A stretch of DNA of 64,000 nucleotides. Source: Ambrosia x helenae. Its lineage: Eukaryota; Streptophyta; Magnoliopsida; Asterales; Asteraceae. Below, piece after piece: positions 21,001 through 31,569 of the stretch. The stretch spans positions 88,787,769 to 88,851,768 of the forward strand of contig CM061232.1 of assembly GCA_030844895.1 (NCBI GenBank), in the 5' to 3' direction. Both the position numbers and the translations under genes were made by a program. The number at the start of each line of letters is the position of its first letter. Within the stretch, counting starts at the first letter, position 1. A model generated the notes under the pieces. The model was not told the origin of the DNA and did not search any database. It worked only from the letters and a program-made list of their open reading frames with translations.

Positions 21001-22621
21001 CCACAAGAGCCTTCAACACATTTTCAACCAGAAAGATCTGAACATACGACAACGACGATGGGTCGAGTTGTTAAACGACTACGACTGCGAGGTTCGCTAC
21101 CATCCTGGCAAGGCGAATGTTGTAGCCGATGCCCTTAGTCGCAAAGGCCATGCCCAGCTTTATTGTGCTCAGGTCCAGTCTGATATCAAACTCCGCATCA
21201 TTGAAGCCCAACATATCTCTGTTACTGAGGGCAACATGTACGAAGAAATGTCGTGTGGAGCTGAAAATCAATTGGAAACCAAAAATGGCTTACTTTATTT
21301 CATGAACCGTCTTTGGATCCCTGATCGTGACAACCTGCGTACCTTCCTCATGGACGAGTCCCATAAGTCTCGTTATTCCATTCACCCTGGTGCAGATAAG
21401 ATGTATCAGGATCTGCGTACTTTGTATTGGTGGCCCGGTATGAAAAAGGACATAGCTCTTTATGTGGCTAAATGCCTTACTTGTTCTAAAGTCAAAGCTG
21501 AGCACCAACGTCCATCTGGTTTACTTGTGCAACCAGAAATACCAGTGTGGAAGTGGGAGAACATTGCTATGGACTTCATCACGAAGCTTCCACGCACTAC
21601 TCGCGGGCATGACAGTATCTGGGTTATTGTCGATCGTTTGACCAAATCTGCTCACTTCCTACCCATTCGTGAGACCTACACAGCTGAGAAACTGGCTAAG
21701 ATCTACATCAGTGAGATTGTCAGCCGTCATGGTATTCCTCTAGACATTATTTCCGATCGTGATAGCTGGTTTACTTCTCGCTTTTGGCAGACATTTCAGT
21801 CCGCACTTGGTACACAACTGAATCTTAGCACGGCTTATCACCCACAGACGGATGGTCAAACTGAACGAACCATCCAAACATTGGAGGACATGCTTCGAGC
21901 GTGCATCATCGACTTTGGTGGTAATTGGGACACGCACCTACCCTTGGTTGAGTTCTCGTATAATAACAGCTACCATTCCAGTATTAACATGGCACCATTT
22001 GAGGCACTCTACGGTCGCAAATGTCGTTCCCCTGTGTGTTGGAGCGAGGTTGGTGAAACACAAATCACCGGTCCCGAACTGATACAAGAAACGACAGACA
22101 AAATTCACCGCATTCGTGAGAACTTACAAGTTGCTCGGAGCAGACAAAAGAGCTATGCCGATCAAAGGCGCAAGCCTCTAGAATTCCAAGTCGGAGACAT
22201 GGTACTTCTCAAGGTTTCACCTTGGAAGGGTGTATTTCGGTTTGGAAAGAAAGGGAAACTTGCACCACGATTCGTAGGCCCTTTTAAAATCCTTGAACGA
22301 GTTGGGAAGGTGGCTTACAAGCTCGATTTACCACCGGAGCTCAATAATGTTCATCCAACGTTTCATGTTTCTAATCTCAAAAAGTGTTTGGCTGAAGATA
22401 ACCTCCATGTTCCTTTAGAGGATATCCAGATTGACGAATCGATGCGCTTCATAGAGAAACCTGTGGAGATTATGGATCGAGATGTCAAGACGCTTAAGCG
22501 AAGCCGAATTCCTATTGTCAAGGTCCGTTGGGAATCCAAACGAGGCCCAGAGTTTACTTGGGAGCGTGAGGACCAAATGATGTCTAAGTATCCTCACCTC
22601 TTTCCAGAGACTACCACTTGA
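18056..22621 (+). CDS. Tekay-1 gag-pol polyprotein
   Basis: A single uninterrupted frame of 1521 codons encoding everything needed for retrotransposition. Gag occupies residues 1 to about 300. CCHC-type knuckles follow at about 327 and 374 (CFNCGDPNHFRNQC). The aspartic protease is at about 435 (LFDTGADKSFVS), RT at about 590-790 with VFIDDILIYS near 770, and RNase H at about 910-1040 (YCDASNQGLGC). Integrase has its HHCC zinc part at about 1100-1150 and catalytic residues at about 1171, 1233 and 1269 (HPQTDGQTER). A C-terminal chromodomain-like tail at about 1460-1515 (KVRWESKRGPEFTWERED) may bind modified histones and guide insertion. The start at 18056 is chosen because an acceptor-like TAG directly precedes it and the gag N-terminus follows. 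No defects are seen. Confidence 0.96.
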   Translation: MSARRMLRDASQRTVRASGQRSDRRLASLVAEQIAAVIPNLVSELTQNSNSTNTEGATQSRCTFKHFNSCNPTKFTGEEGATGLLQWFESMESTFMNSECPDNLRVRYATSVLQKGALTWWNGEKRNRGADVALSLSWTEVKELMIAKFCPRNEMRKLEEEFHGLKQDSGENLAYNTRYHELSILVPHMVTPVSRAIEKYIEGLPDLIQDVVTGSRPTTVEEAIQLAASLTDKHVKKGNLVRKGTKKSTEKTPTPTTESSRVAVDNTGSNTRKRKSRGRNYAVVAPVTQAPIAQAPMAQAPPVKKVYSGNLPKCATCQYHHPANFPCRHCTTCGRYGHVAATCRSTFRPQPINAQLVNPQPARQNPQPIAYGRACFNCGDPNHFRNQCPALVPANHAANPAARGRAFNINATEAQETNDVVNGTFLLDGRYASILFDTGADKSFVSLAFEPLLSHTRSRLGAPFTVEVADGKPISIDSIILGCTLSLNEHDFTIDLIPMKLGSFDVIVGMDWLSKHHAEVVCFEKFIRFPLASGDFLRVYGEKPSSGLKLMSCTQAQKYLRKKYVAFLAHIVEKKGKDKSIQDVPVVREFPEVFPDDLPGLPPVRPVEFRIDLVPGATPVAKSPYRLAPSEMQELASQLQELADKGFIRPSSSPWGAPVLFVKKKDGSFRMCIDYRELNKLTIKNRYPLPRIDDLFDQLQGSTCFSKIDLRSGYHQLRVHENDIPKTAFRTRYGHYEFMVMPFGLTNAPAVFMDLMNRVCKPFLDKFVIVFIDDILIYSKTESAHEQHLRQILSLLKNEQLYAKFSKCEFWLKEVQFLGHIISDKGIHVDPAKIEAVKNWITPKSPTEVRSFLGLAGYYRRFILNFSKIALPLTSLTHKDKPYVWGPSQEEAFQTLKQKLCDAPMLTLPDGNEDFVVYCDASNQGLGCVLMQRGKVIAYASRQLKNHEKNYTTHDLELGAVVFALKIWRHYLYGTKCVIFTDHKSLQHIFNQKDLNIRQRRWVELLNDYDCEVRYHPGKANVVADALSRKGHAQLYCAQVQSDIKLRIIEAQHISVTEGNMYEEMSCGAENQLETKNGLLYFMNRLWIPDRDNLRTFLMDESHKSRYSIHPGADKMYQDLRTLYWWPGMKKDIALYVAKCLTCSKVKAEHQRPSGLLVQPEIPVWKWENIAMDFITKLPRTTRGHDSIWVIVDRLTKSAHFLPIRETYTAEKLAKIYISEIVSRHGIPLDIISDRDSWFTSRFWQTFQSALGTQLNLSTAYHPQTDGQTERTIQTLEDMLRACIIDFGGNWDTHLPLVEFSYNNSYHSSINMAPFEALYGRKCRSPVCWSEVGETQITGPELIQETTDKIHRIRENLQVARSRQKSYADQRRKPLEFQVGDMVLLKVSPWKGVFRFGKKGKLAPRFVGPFKILERVGKVAYKLDLPPELNNVHPTFHVSNLKKCLAEDNLHVPLEDIQIDESMRFIEKPVEIMDRDVKTLKRSRIPIVKVRWESKRGPEFTWEREDQMMSKYPHLFPETTT

Positions 22622-22645
22622 AGGAATTTCGGGACGAAATTTCTA

Positions 22646-22659
22646 AAAGTAGGGGATGC
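22646..22659 (+). other. Polypurine tract of Tekay-1
   Basis: AAAGTAGGGGATGC directly before the 3' LTR, where plus-strand synthesis would start. Confidence 0.8.
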
Positions 22660-25262
22660 TGTGACATCCGTCACTTTTCATTGTATTTATAATTATTTGT
22701 ACGTTTTACCGCAATTAATAAACGTGGCATTTCTATTATTCTTGAACGTTAAATTCGGGTTCGTTTAATCTTATGAGATAATAATAATAAATAATAATAA
22801 TAATTATGTATATGTTTGAGGCCCACCAGACTAGCCTACACAAGCCCAGCCCATAAACTATCCCAGCCCAAACCCTATACCAAGCCCACATCCAAGGCCC
22901 AACCTCCCATTGGTCTATTAGAGAAAAAAAAAATAATTATCTGCTTTGGCCGGGGTTCGAACCCGCGCCAAAGCCACAGCTACACACACACACTACCAAC
23001 TGGGCTGGACCATCTTATCTGTTATAACCCGGACGCGAGTTAATCTTATACACACATTAAACCTTCACAGTTGACAAGGAAAGTCAACTGTGGGTTACCT
23101 TCTTGATCAAATCCAGTAATCAACGTGTAATTGATCCATTTTTGGTAAATTAGTGTAATAACCGGCCTTGTACTACACGAATACACGTTTATTACACGTC
23201 AATTGTTGACTAATCATTCAATCATACGCGTATACATTCAATTGAAGGTCAAACCTTCCAATTAACACAACCCTTTGATCCCCTATATAATCAGACCTCT
23301 GCGAACCTTGATCACTCGCTCACAACTCTCTCTCCACCTCCCATTCTCTCTATTATACTCTGATTATTATTATCGAGTTCGTGTTTGACTTTTTGCTTTG
23401 ACCCGACAATTATACTCGTTACAACACTGTGAGTCTCATTTCTTTTGTGGGTTATGTTCATCGGCCATCACACAGCAATAGCCCTATGGTTAATCAGGCT
23501 ATTGATGTGTGATTTGGCCAATTGCAAATTCTAGGGCTCGTTCGTGTTATTTGGGGATAAACTTGATTTGGGTATTCGTATATAATTAATTTTGAACGGA
23601 AATCATCACAACCACCGGCCTAGGCCAAGTGGTTGTGACCTTGTTCCAACCCAGAGGTCATCCGGGTTCGAGTCCCGGCTCTGACCGGTTTTGGTTCCTT
23701 TCTTTTCTTTCTTTTTTTAAAAACAAACAATTATATATATATATATATATATATATTAAATCCTTTTAAATAATTTAAATTCATTTTAAAATATCAAAAC
23801 TATTTTATAAATTCTAAAAAAATTACATTTGTTTAATCTGATATAAAAGTTTCATTTATAATTTTTATTTTTCAGAAATTCATTTATTTAATATTTATAA
23901 TAATTAAATCATTTTTATACTATTAGATATATAAAAATCCATTTATATATCAAAACAACTTTATTAAATTCTCCAAAAATTATCCTGACTTTTTATAAAG
24001 ATAAACTTTACTGAAATAATTTTTAATTCAGTAAAATCATTTATTTTATATTTTTAATCAATTTTTGTTAGATTTAATCATAATTAAATCATAATAAATC
24101 CAATTTTCATCATTTTTGCACCAAAATTTTATACAAATTATTTTTAATCATTTAGAACAGAAACATGATTTTTAAAATAAGAATTCTTTAATTTAGTATT
24201 TTTGAATATTAAAGTTAAATGTTGGCTATTTATAAATAAATAGATTTAAAAATCTATTTTAAATGAAATAATTTTATAAAAATTATTTCTATACTTCAAA
24301 CACTTTATTGTGTATATTCTAAATTCAAATTTCATTAAAAGACTTTTATTTATTTATTTATTAAATTTCTCATAATTAATAAACAATTTGTTTATTAAAC
24401 AAATAAACGTTATCCCCAATTCGAAGCCCTAGAAATACATGTATCCTAGAGTTATTTCACTCACACATTATCAATTACTTTAGGTTAATCTTTTGGGAGA
24501 AATCTCAAGTTCATATTTCGTTGTCCAGTCCAATTTCAAGTTACTACGTGAACAGTGAGTATTCCTACCCCTTTTTGCATTTATACATTTTTGGGGTGTT
24601 ACATGTACACTATTACAATTTCAAATACAAGTTTACATTTTTACAAATACAATTCTAGTACTATGTGCATTGCTTACAACGTGCTTTATGCTTAGACATT
24701 ACATGTGGATTACATTTGTACTTAGTGAAATCATTAACATGGTACAAGCCGACCTTAACATTGGATAGCGCTATTTGGATTGACAACCCGCCTAGGTTGA
24801 TTCTCCCCCTTTTTCATCGGAGAATCCGTGGCCATTGTTAAGTTATTATCCACTTGTTGGATAAGTACACTACAGTTCATACAGTACATTATACAGTCAC
24901 AGGGTTGATTTCGCTCATTTGTTTGATACATGGTTTACATATTTGCACTGTAGCTTGCACTTGAATTGTATAACTTTTAATCTACTATATATATCAAAAC
25001 TAGGAATGCTCACCAACATTTCTTATGTTGACCAAACCTATTTTTGTACATGTTTCAGGTGCAGTTTGATCAAGAAACTTTTAGCGCTTTATTATGCAGT
25101 TATTTCATTATTTATATTTCATTTAAGACTTTGTATTTCCATTTCCTTGTAAGACAATTTTTGGGTTTTATTTAATAATATTTACATATAAGTACCATGT
25201 GCTTTTGAACAATCGTCACTACGTGACACCTCGATGATTCCGCCATCGGTTGGGGTGTTACA
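22660..25262 (+). repeat. 3' LTR of Tekay-1
   Basis: 2603 bp, almost identical to the 5' LTR. The extra ten bases come from a longer (AT)n run (+8), an A-run (+1) and a T-run (+1). It contains second copies of the tRNA-like modules, TATA box, donor-like site and hairpin. Confidence 0.95.
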
Positions 25263-25990
25263 GTTATCCCCACGGAAAAAAGCGGTGTTAAATGTTTACG
25301 AAGGCCTCATGGCCAAGACTTCATATATGTTGTCCTTATTGACTGGCTCGGGCAACATATTTTTGAGGTTAAATATAGGGATGTTTTTAGATACTCCTTA
25401 ACGGTTCCCTTGTTCGATATCGATGAGCATTGCCTAGTCAGTTGTAAGGCTTGCTTAGATAAGTTTGGAGATCATGCGGTTCATTGCAAGGAGTTGGCAG
25501 GTTTCAAGTACCGTCGTGACTTGGTCCTTAATTTCTTATGGAATGTTCTCAAGTGGGAGGGGATATTTGCAAAAGGGAGGCCCCCGTGGACTTTCTAACA
25601 GACCCTCTAGAAGGGAGGTCAACTCTGCCTGGAGCAGATATTCGTTTATTCGACTGGGTGGGTGGGAAACACGCATGCGTGGACCTCACATGAGTATCCC
25701 CCCTTGTTGGCCTCAAGGTAAGCGAGTTTGTGGCGGGACAACGGTGCTAAAGGCGTAATCGAAGAAAGTTGAGAAGCATGATAAAAATTGTGCTGATAAT
25801 CAACAAGCTTTTGTCCTTTTTACCTTCGATATGTTTGGCTCCCAAAGCTATTGGGTGCTAGATAAAGTGTAGACAGTCGTGCACAGCATATTCTCGACCA
25901 CTAGGAATCAAGATTTTGTTTTCAGTAGGATAGAGTTTGCTATTCAAAAGGGGCATGCATCATAGCTTGTTGCCTATTTGCCTGTCATCC
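25263..25990 (+). pseudogene. Reverse-transcriptase-like protein relic, part 2 (after Tekay-1)
   Basis: Continuation of 14205-14784. The frame opens directly at the Tekay-1 edge and reads PHGQDFIYVVLIDWLGQHI (from about 25310), then CKACLDKFGDHAVHCKELAG (from about 25445), a Cys/His arrangement that could bind zinc. After a stop, changing frames give a WVGG-type stretch (about 25660), a DNQQAFV-type stretch (about 25800) and FAIQKGHA (about 25945). The order matches the C-terminus of the plant RT-like family I recall. At least four stops or frame changes leave it non-functional. Function is unknown beyond the inferred link to non-LTR-type reverse transcriptases. Confidence 0.65.
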
Positions 25991-27030
25991 TGCTGTAATT
26001 TTTTTTATTATGAAATAAGATTATTAACAAATTCATCTTTGGTTTATTCTATATATCTAAACAATCACGTCTGAGGGTGATATGATGACTTACGTAACGA
26101 TAACGTGGTTGGAGCGTACCTTGAATCATGTTTGTCAAATGTGGGATGTCGAATGGGTTGAATGGCAAACCTTCTTCAATTACAAACTTTGTCATTCAAA
26201 CGAAAGAAATCTCTGATTCCACCATCTTTGGCTGGTTATCTACTAACTTTGGCGAACCCTCGTGGATACACGATGTTTCTTCACTTATAGGCGAAATTAA
26301 CGTAGAACCGGTATACATGAGGACGAGGTAGCGGAAGGATTTCGATCCTATCAAGAAATAAAGAACTCTCCTACACTGAAGAACTACGCGACTAGTAAAC
26401 GTGAAACAATACCGCAGGGGACGATTAACCAAGCAAGAACAAAAACAACAATTTAACATTAAAAAATAAAATTCGTATATCTAACTTCATATGTTTTGTA
26501 AAGTATTTGCAATTCATTTGTCTTTGTAATTCCTACAATTTTAAAAATAAAAAGCAATTATTTAAAGTAATGTTTAATGCTTTTATATTTATTTAAGGTT
26601 TTAAAACTATATAATATATATCACGTAATTAATATTTACAAAATACAAAGCAAATTTTGTGTACATCCAAACCCGACCCGGTTATTGTTGCGCTTGACCA
26701 TCGGATTTACTCTCAAGGCCCATACACAAGTCCATAGTAATCACTAACGAGTCCTATAAAGTATAACCTATTCCCAAGCTACTCTTGCTTTGCATGATTG
26801 ATAATTAACAGCGCACATAGATAGAAACATGAGGACAAAGGTGACTAGAAAGAAATAGTATATTATATCAAAACATGACGCACTTAGTGACGTTTCAGAC
26901 ATAAAATAAGCCTGGCTTTCATTCCATAAAGATAAATAAACTACTCAACTTACTTTAAAAAAGTTGTAAACGACAAATTCTTAGTGATGATAAATACCAC
27001 AAGACACAACAAAGCAACTTCATTAATAAT
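25991..27030. other. Intergenic; presumed promoter side of the Cys-rich gene
   Basis: An ORF at 26128-26331 and overlapping frames to 26460 have no domain I recognise. 26460-26660 is AT-rich. The last 200 bp would be the promoter and 5' leader of the gene at 27031; no convincing TATA box was found. Confidence 0.5.
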
Positions 27031-27554
27031 ATGGAGTCTGCCAGGTTAGTATTCCTTTCCTTGCTCATTTAAGCTTTTCACAATAGTTGTAAACGTCTAA
27101 TAACTAATTCCAATATGATCCATAATTCCATACTAACCAGAGTACCTTGTGCAGCATTGATAACAAGCCAAACTGCAAGTGTTCAGAAGGATGGACATGC
27201 ACCGTCACCAAAACCGAGCCATCCCTAACTGGCAAACCATTCGCAAAATGTGGCGGCGGCGGTTGCACATGTGTTACGTATGTTCTCTTATAATACCTAC
27301 ACTACACTTGGTTTATAAAACTAAGTAAGAAACTCACCCTATATATATGGTACTGTTGCAGTGAGACAGCTGTGGTGCAGCAGCCATTGGAGATCTCTGC
27401 TGCAGCCAAAGCATTCTGCGAGTGTGGTGAAGGTTGGTCTTGTGTTGTATCCAAAACTGAGGGCCCCGATGCTGGCACGAAATACTTTGAGTGCGGTGAA
27501 GGTTGCATCTGTGTTGTAGATGAATCGAACAATGTGAAAGTTGTATGTGCCTGA
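27031..27554 (+). CDS. Small cysteine-rich protein, two tandem domains, three exons
   Basis: Predicted exons 27031-27044, 27155-27277 and 27362-27554 give 330 coding bases (109 residues plus stop) in one frame, with GT...AG introns of 110 and 84 bp. The donors are GTTAGT and GTATGT. The protein has two copies of one pattern: CKCSEGWTCTVTKTE then CGGGGCTCV, and CECGEGWSCVVSKTE then CGEGCICV. Consensus: CxC-x-EGW-x-C-x-V-x-KTE, about 10-15 residues, then C-G-x-GCxCV. No signal peptide is evident. Paired CxC motifs suggest metal binding or a disulfide-rich fold, and metallothionein-like function is possible, but it does not match the standard plant metallothionein types. An AATAAA (27695-27700) lies about 140 bp after the stop. 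The family is not confidently identified; the exon model is inferred. Confidence 0.7.
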
Positions 27555-28026
27555 TTGCATCAGGTGGTTAAAAATCTCACAGAAAACGAACCAACTTGTT
27601 CGGTGGTTTTTGTTTATTAAGTTACTTCCAGATATTGTGTTTTGCCTAAAATAAGCATGTGAGATTTGTATAAGCTACTATGTGTGTGTTGTATAATAAA
27701 TGAAGGTTGTGTTTAGCTAATATTTTGTGTACGATATTGCTTGCTATGTATACAAAAGTAAATGCATGTCACTTGTTCGTGCGAGGGGCGAAGCTCTTTG
27801 AGGACGCTACCTCCCCCCCCCCCCCCCAAATTTTTTTCTTGTTCCGCTACTTATCTACAAATAGATGCATATACTCATGTATAAGGATGGAAAAAAGACC
27901 CAAGCCCGACAAGTATACCTGAAAATACAAAGTATTTGGGACGTGTATACTCGATACCCGACGAGTTTGGACGGGTTTGGGATTGGAAAAAAATATTTTA
28001 CGGGTATGGTTTCAGGTGATACCCTA
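27555..28026. other. 3' flank of the Cys-rich gene and repeat sequence
   Basis: 3' UTR with AATAAA at 27695-27700, then a poly(C) run near 27811-27826 followed by T-rich sequence, and GGGTT/CCCGA-type low-complexity sequence at 27890-28020. No gene. Confidence 0.5.
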
Positions 28027-28267
28027 TGATGCAGGATTATTTCCTAGTTCGAAATGAAGACTATTTGTATTTCTTTATTTTTTATTTAGTTTCCTATTTG
28101 AACTTTGATTATCCACCTATACAAGGGGGCCTAGGGTTTATGTCTTTAGTTAGTTTTTTATTGAGTTTTGATTAATAAGAACTTTGTTCTTGGAACCTTT
28201 GGTTCAATTTATGTCTTTGATTACTTAATTGTTTTTGAGCCATTTGATTGCATGCGAAACTGCATCA
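28027..28267 (+). repeat. 5' LTR of a gypsy-like relic
   Basis: 241 bp with palindromic ends TGATGCAG and CTGCATCA, followed by a primer-binding-site-like TGGTATCAGA (28270-28279). An LTR with the same ends is at 61168-61342. Confidence 0.75.
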
Positions 28268-28289
28268 GTTGGTATCAGACCTTTGGGTT

Positions 28290-28476
28290 TCAAATGGCTC
28301 TACGTGAAGGCGAGTGTTTTGTTGTTCGAAGTTTCGCCGCCTGAGGCATCGACAACAACATCAGTGGTTCACGTGTTGGTGGAAAAGATAGATTTTCTAT
28401 TTGCAGAGTCGCCAACCGAGGCAGCAATGGTGTCTATCCCGACCACCGGGATCTTGTGACATCCGTCACTTTTATT

Positions 28477-28523
<47 letters not shown>

Positions 28524-31429
28524 CAAATTTTTTTTTATTATTACTTTGTAGACTAAACTAACCCAAACCTTGAGCCCAAACCCACTACCCAACATGTTAA
28601 AACCCAACCTTCACCTTCCTTTTGAAAATTTCTCGGCCCATACTCTTAGTCCAGCCCAACAGAAAGAAGGCCGGCCCACCAGACATCCCCCTTGCACCTC
28701 CTATCAGTTTAAAAAAAAAAAAAAAAAAAAACCTTGCTTCCCACCGGATTCGAACCCGAGCCGGGTCACACAACACACACGCGTGCACACCACTTGGTCC
28801 ACACCACAACTTTGATTTAATTCCAACTCGTTTTATATTTATATGCTTCCCTACCTGTTTTCCTCCTTCCTGTATGCTGCTGTTACGCGAGCTGCACCCA
28901 ACCAACCCTTCAATTTCGCCTTTGACCTTTAAAATTGGAACTAAAATGGTAAGCATTAAACTGGTTTGACTCATGATTCGACTCGACAACTGATCACGCG
29001 TCTAAGTACACGATCAGTCATCACCATTTCATTCGATTAGAGCTCAATTCACGCATAAACATTCACACGTGGTCAAAGCTTACCAAATCAACAACCGGAC
29101 CCTATCCCTATAAATTAACCCTCAGAATCCTTCATACACTCGCCGAACATCTCCTCTACACCCTCAATTCCTGTTAACAATCGAATTTCAAAGCTTATTG
29201 TGCTCAGTTTGACTTTTCTGTTGACTTGGTGATTATCACGAAACTGTGCATTGTAAGTGCTAATTCTTGTATAGGTTTTGTTAGTCGGCCATATACGAAC
29301 AATAGCCCCAACATTACAGGGGCTATTGATCGTTAAATCATGTTATTGAATAGCTAGGGCTCGATTTGTATAAATTTGGGGAAGAACACCATTGTAACTT
29401 GTGTATATAATTATTTCAAATCAGAATTTATCACAAAACGAACCATAGACCAGTTGGTTGAGACAAGTTGTGGTAAGACTTGAACCGGCCTATGGCCCAG
29501 GTTCGAGTCCCACCATGATCAAGCATTTTTTTTGGTTATCATTTATACATATATTATCTTCATTTTTTTTAAATCGTTTTAAAATACTAAAACTATTTTA
29601 TAAATTCTACAAAATTTATTTTATGTTATTCCAATGATAAAGTTCATCATCCAATTTTTAGTTTTTCAAAAATAATTTATTTAATATATATTATAAATAT
29701 TTCAAGTTTATTCATTTAAAATTATAAAATTCAATAAAAATATCTAAACGATTTTATTAAATCTCACAAAAATTATCCTAAACTTGTATATTCTTCAACA
29801 TTCCAGAAAATATTTTTATTTCAGAAAAATCGTTTATTTAATATTTTTAATTAATTTTTGTTAGTTTTAATCATAAATAATTCATAATAAATTCATTTTT
29901 CAACATTTTTGTACCAAAATTTTACATAAATTATTTATATTCATTTGGAACTGAAATACAATTTTTAATTCAGAAATTCTTTAATTTTAATATTTTTAGA
30001 TATTAAAGCTATATTTTGACAATTTGAAATAAATAGATTAAATATTCTATTTTCAAGAAAATAACTTTATTAAAATTATTTTCACACTTAAAACTTTATA
30101 TTGTGACCATATTTGATTTAAAATTTACAAAAAGACTTTTGTTTATATATTTACCAAATTTCTCATATTTATTAAACATTTTATTTATTAATCAAAACGA
30201 ATACTTATCCCCGATTCGAAGCCCTAGGAAATACTTATAGACTAGATAGACTTAGACTTATTTGTTACATTATACATAGGGTGATACTTGGCAACGTTGG
30301 ATTATACTTATACAATTACACAAGACTTACCACCTTGCTAAGGTGAGTATTACTTATCCCCCTTTTTCGCTTTTACAACTTTTGGGGTGATTCATGCACA
30401 AGTATACAAAAGTTTCATATTCATTTACACATACATTTTTATTCATTTACAATTCATATACGTGTCTTGTTTATCTTTGTACTTATGTTTGAACATGAAC
30501 GTAGCTTACATACAAACATCATACATTTAGACATAACTTATGTTATGGTGCTCTTTACATACAGACGTAACTTATGTTACGGTGCTCATTTAGACATAAC
30601 TTATGTTATGGTGCTCTTTTAGACTCACACGTGTTGAGGTGCTCATTATCAATTACATTGTACAAACTTTACATTTGATCTTTGTCTTGTTTGGTTACTT
30701 GCGTGTTTACATAATGCCTTGGTGATGCTAGACACATGAATTGTACTACCTTTTCAAAACTTATACTATATGTACAAAACTAAGTAGTACTCACCAACAT
30801 CATATGTTGACAAAATTATTTTCGTGCATGTTTCAGGATAAGTTGCTTGACGCTTCACATAGGAATTTGGACTTAGATTAAATCAATCAATTATCTTTAT
30901 TATTGTTGTCTTGTATTTAATTTCACATGTTGTAAAACAATATTCAATGATCATATATTTACATTTTAGTACCATGAGCTTTTGAACAATCGTCACTACG
31001 TGGCACCTCGATGATTCCGCCATCGGTTGGGGTGTTATAGATCTTGAGATCAAGAGACTTCATAAACAAGTCCACGATCTTGGGGTAGCGTTGACTTGGA
31101 AGGAAACGGAACCGGAAGAACCCATCGAGGACGAGTTCACTGGGGATGAGGAGTATCCTACCAATAGCGACAATATTTATGATTCTCCTCCAGTGTTTGA
31201 TGAATACGGAGACGAGGAATGGTATTTTTGGGCTACAAGTGATAACCGGAAATTACTTTCGATGGGTAAAAACTCGATTGTCAGAAGTGGACTGGTGGTT
31301 GCCAGCGGTTGTGAGGTGGCTAAGGGTGATCATGCGTTTTCTTTGGAGGGCCTAGAAATATTTCAGATGAGTTTGAAACGTTTGAATATTGGAGGGGGGT
31401 CAACTGAAGTAGTTGGTTTGAATACATAG
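28290..31429 (+). pseudogene. Gypsy-like gag relic, split by a Tekay-type solo LTR
   Basis: ATG at about 28294 (MALREGECFVV) just after the primer-binding site. There is a stop after about 16 codons, then an open frame to the solo LTR at 28455. Removing the LTR and one TSD copy (GATCT) lets the same frame continue: DLEIKRLHKQVHDLG at about 31042, then an acidic stretch (EEPIEDEFTGDEEYP) and DEYGDEEWYFWA, to TAG at 31429. Helix-rich, acidic sequence after the primer site is typical of plant gypsy gag, and the following part resembles the 3' internal region, so most of pol is deleted. This is a dead deletion derivative. Confidence 0.65.
28455..31039 (+). mobile_element. Tekay-type solo LTR (plus orientation)
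   Basis: 2585 bp, TGTGACATCCGTCAC to GGTGTTATA (the final CA has become TA), with TSD GATCT at 28450-28454 and 31040-31044. Its ends match the Tekay-1 LTR closely while the middle is diverged. It keeps an antisense tRNA-like module (28743-28806), TATA (29109-29115), donor-like GTAAGT (29253-29258), hairpin (29295-29334) and a sense tRNA-like module (about 29440-29517). A (TAA)n run is at 28480-28525. No internal region remains. Confidence 0.92.
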
Positions 31430-31552
31430 GTTTTGCAAAAAAAAATGATAAATAAATGTTTATATAGGAATTAATGAGTCAAGATAAAGTAAATGTAACT
31501 TACGCGATAGGTCTGACAAGTTCATGATTCCACCACCAGTTGGGGTGTTACA
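31430..31552 (+). repeat. 3' end fragment of another Tekay-type LTR
   Basis: The sequence ending CAGTTGGGGTGTTACA at 31552 matches the last bases of Tekay-type LTRs, including the preceding TCATGATTCCACCACC stretch. The rest of that LTR is missing. Confidence 0.6.
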
Positions 31553-31569
31553 TGTACGATCATGTTGGA

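Larger units (their letters stand above)
14785..25262 (+). mobile_element. Tekay-1: complete Ty3/gypsy chromovirus
   Basis: 10,478 bp with 2.6-kb LTRs at 14785-17377 and 22660-25262, initiator-Met primer-binding site, a single 1521-codon gag-pol frame and a polypurine tract. By eye the LTRs differ by two substitutions and three length changes (an A-run, an (AT)n run, a T-run), so insertion is very recent. Flanks are TTTAT (14780-14784) and GTTAT (25263-25267), a TSD with one mismatch. The host relic's reading resumes immediately after the 3' LTR. The chromodomain and long LTRs place it in the Tekay/Del lineage. It looks capable of autonomous movement. Confidence 0.95.

Noticed and set aside
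26128..26460. Protein-coding gene
   Set aside because: Overlapping frames on both strands with no domain, start context or splice sites that I recognise.
27031..27554. Standard plant metallothionein
   Set aside because: The CxC/GW/KTE arrangement does not match types 1-4, so only a general metal-binding possibility is given.
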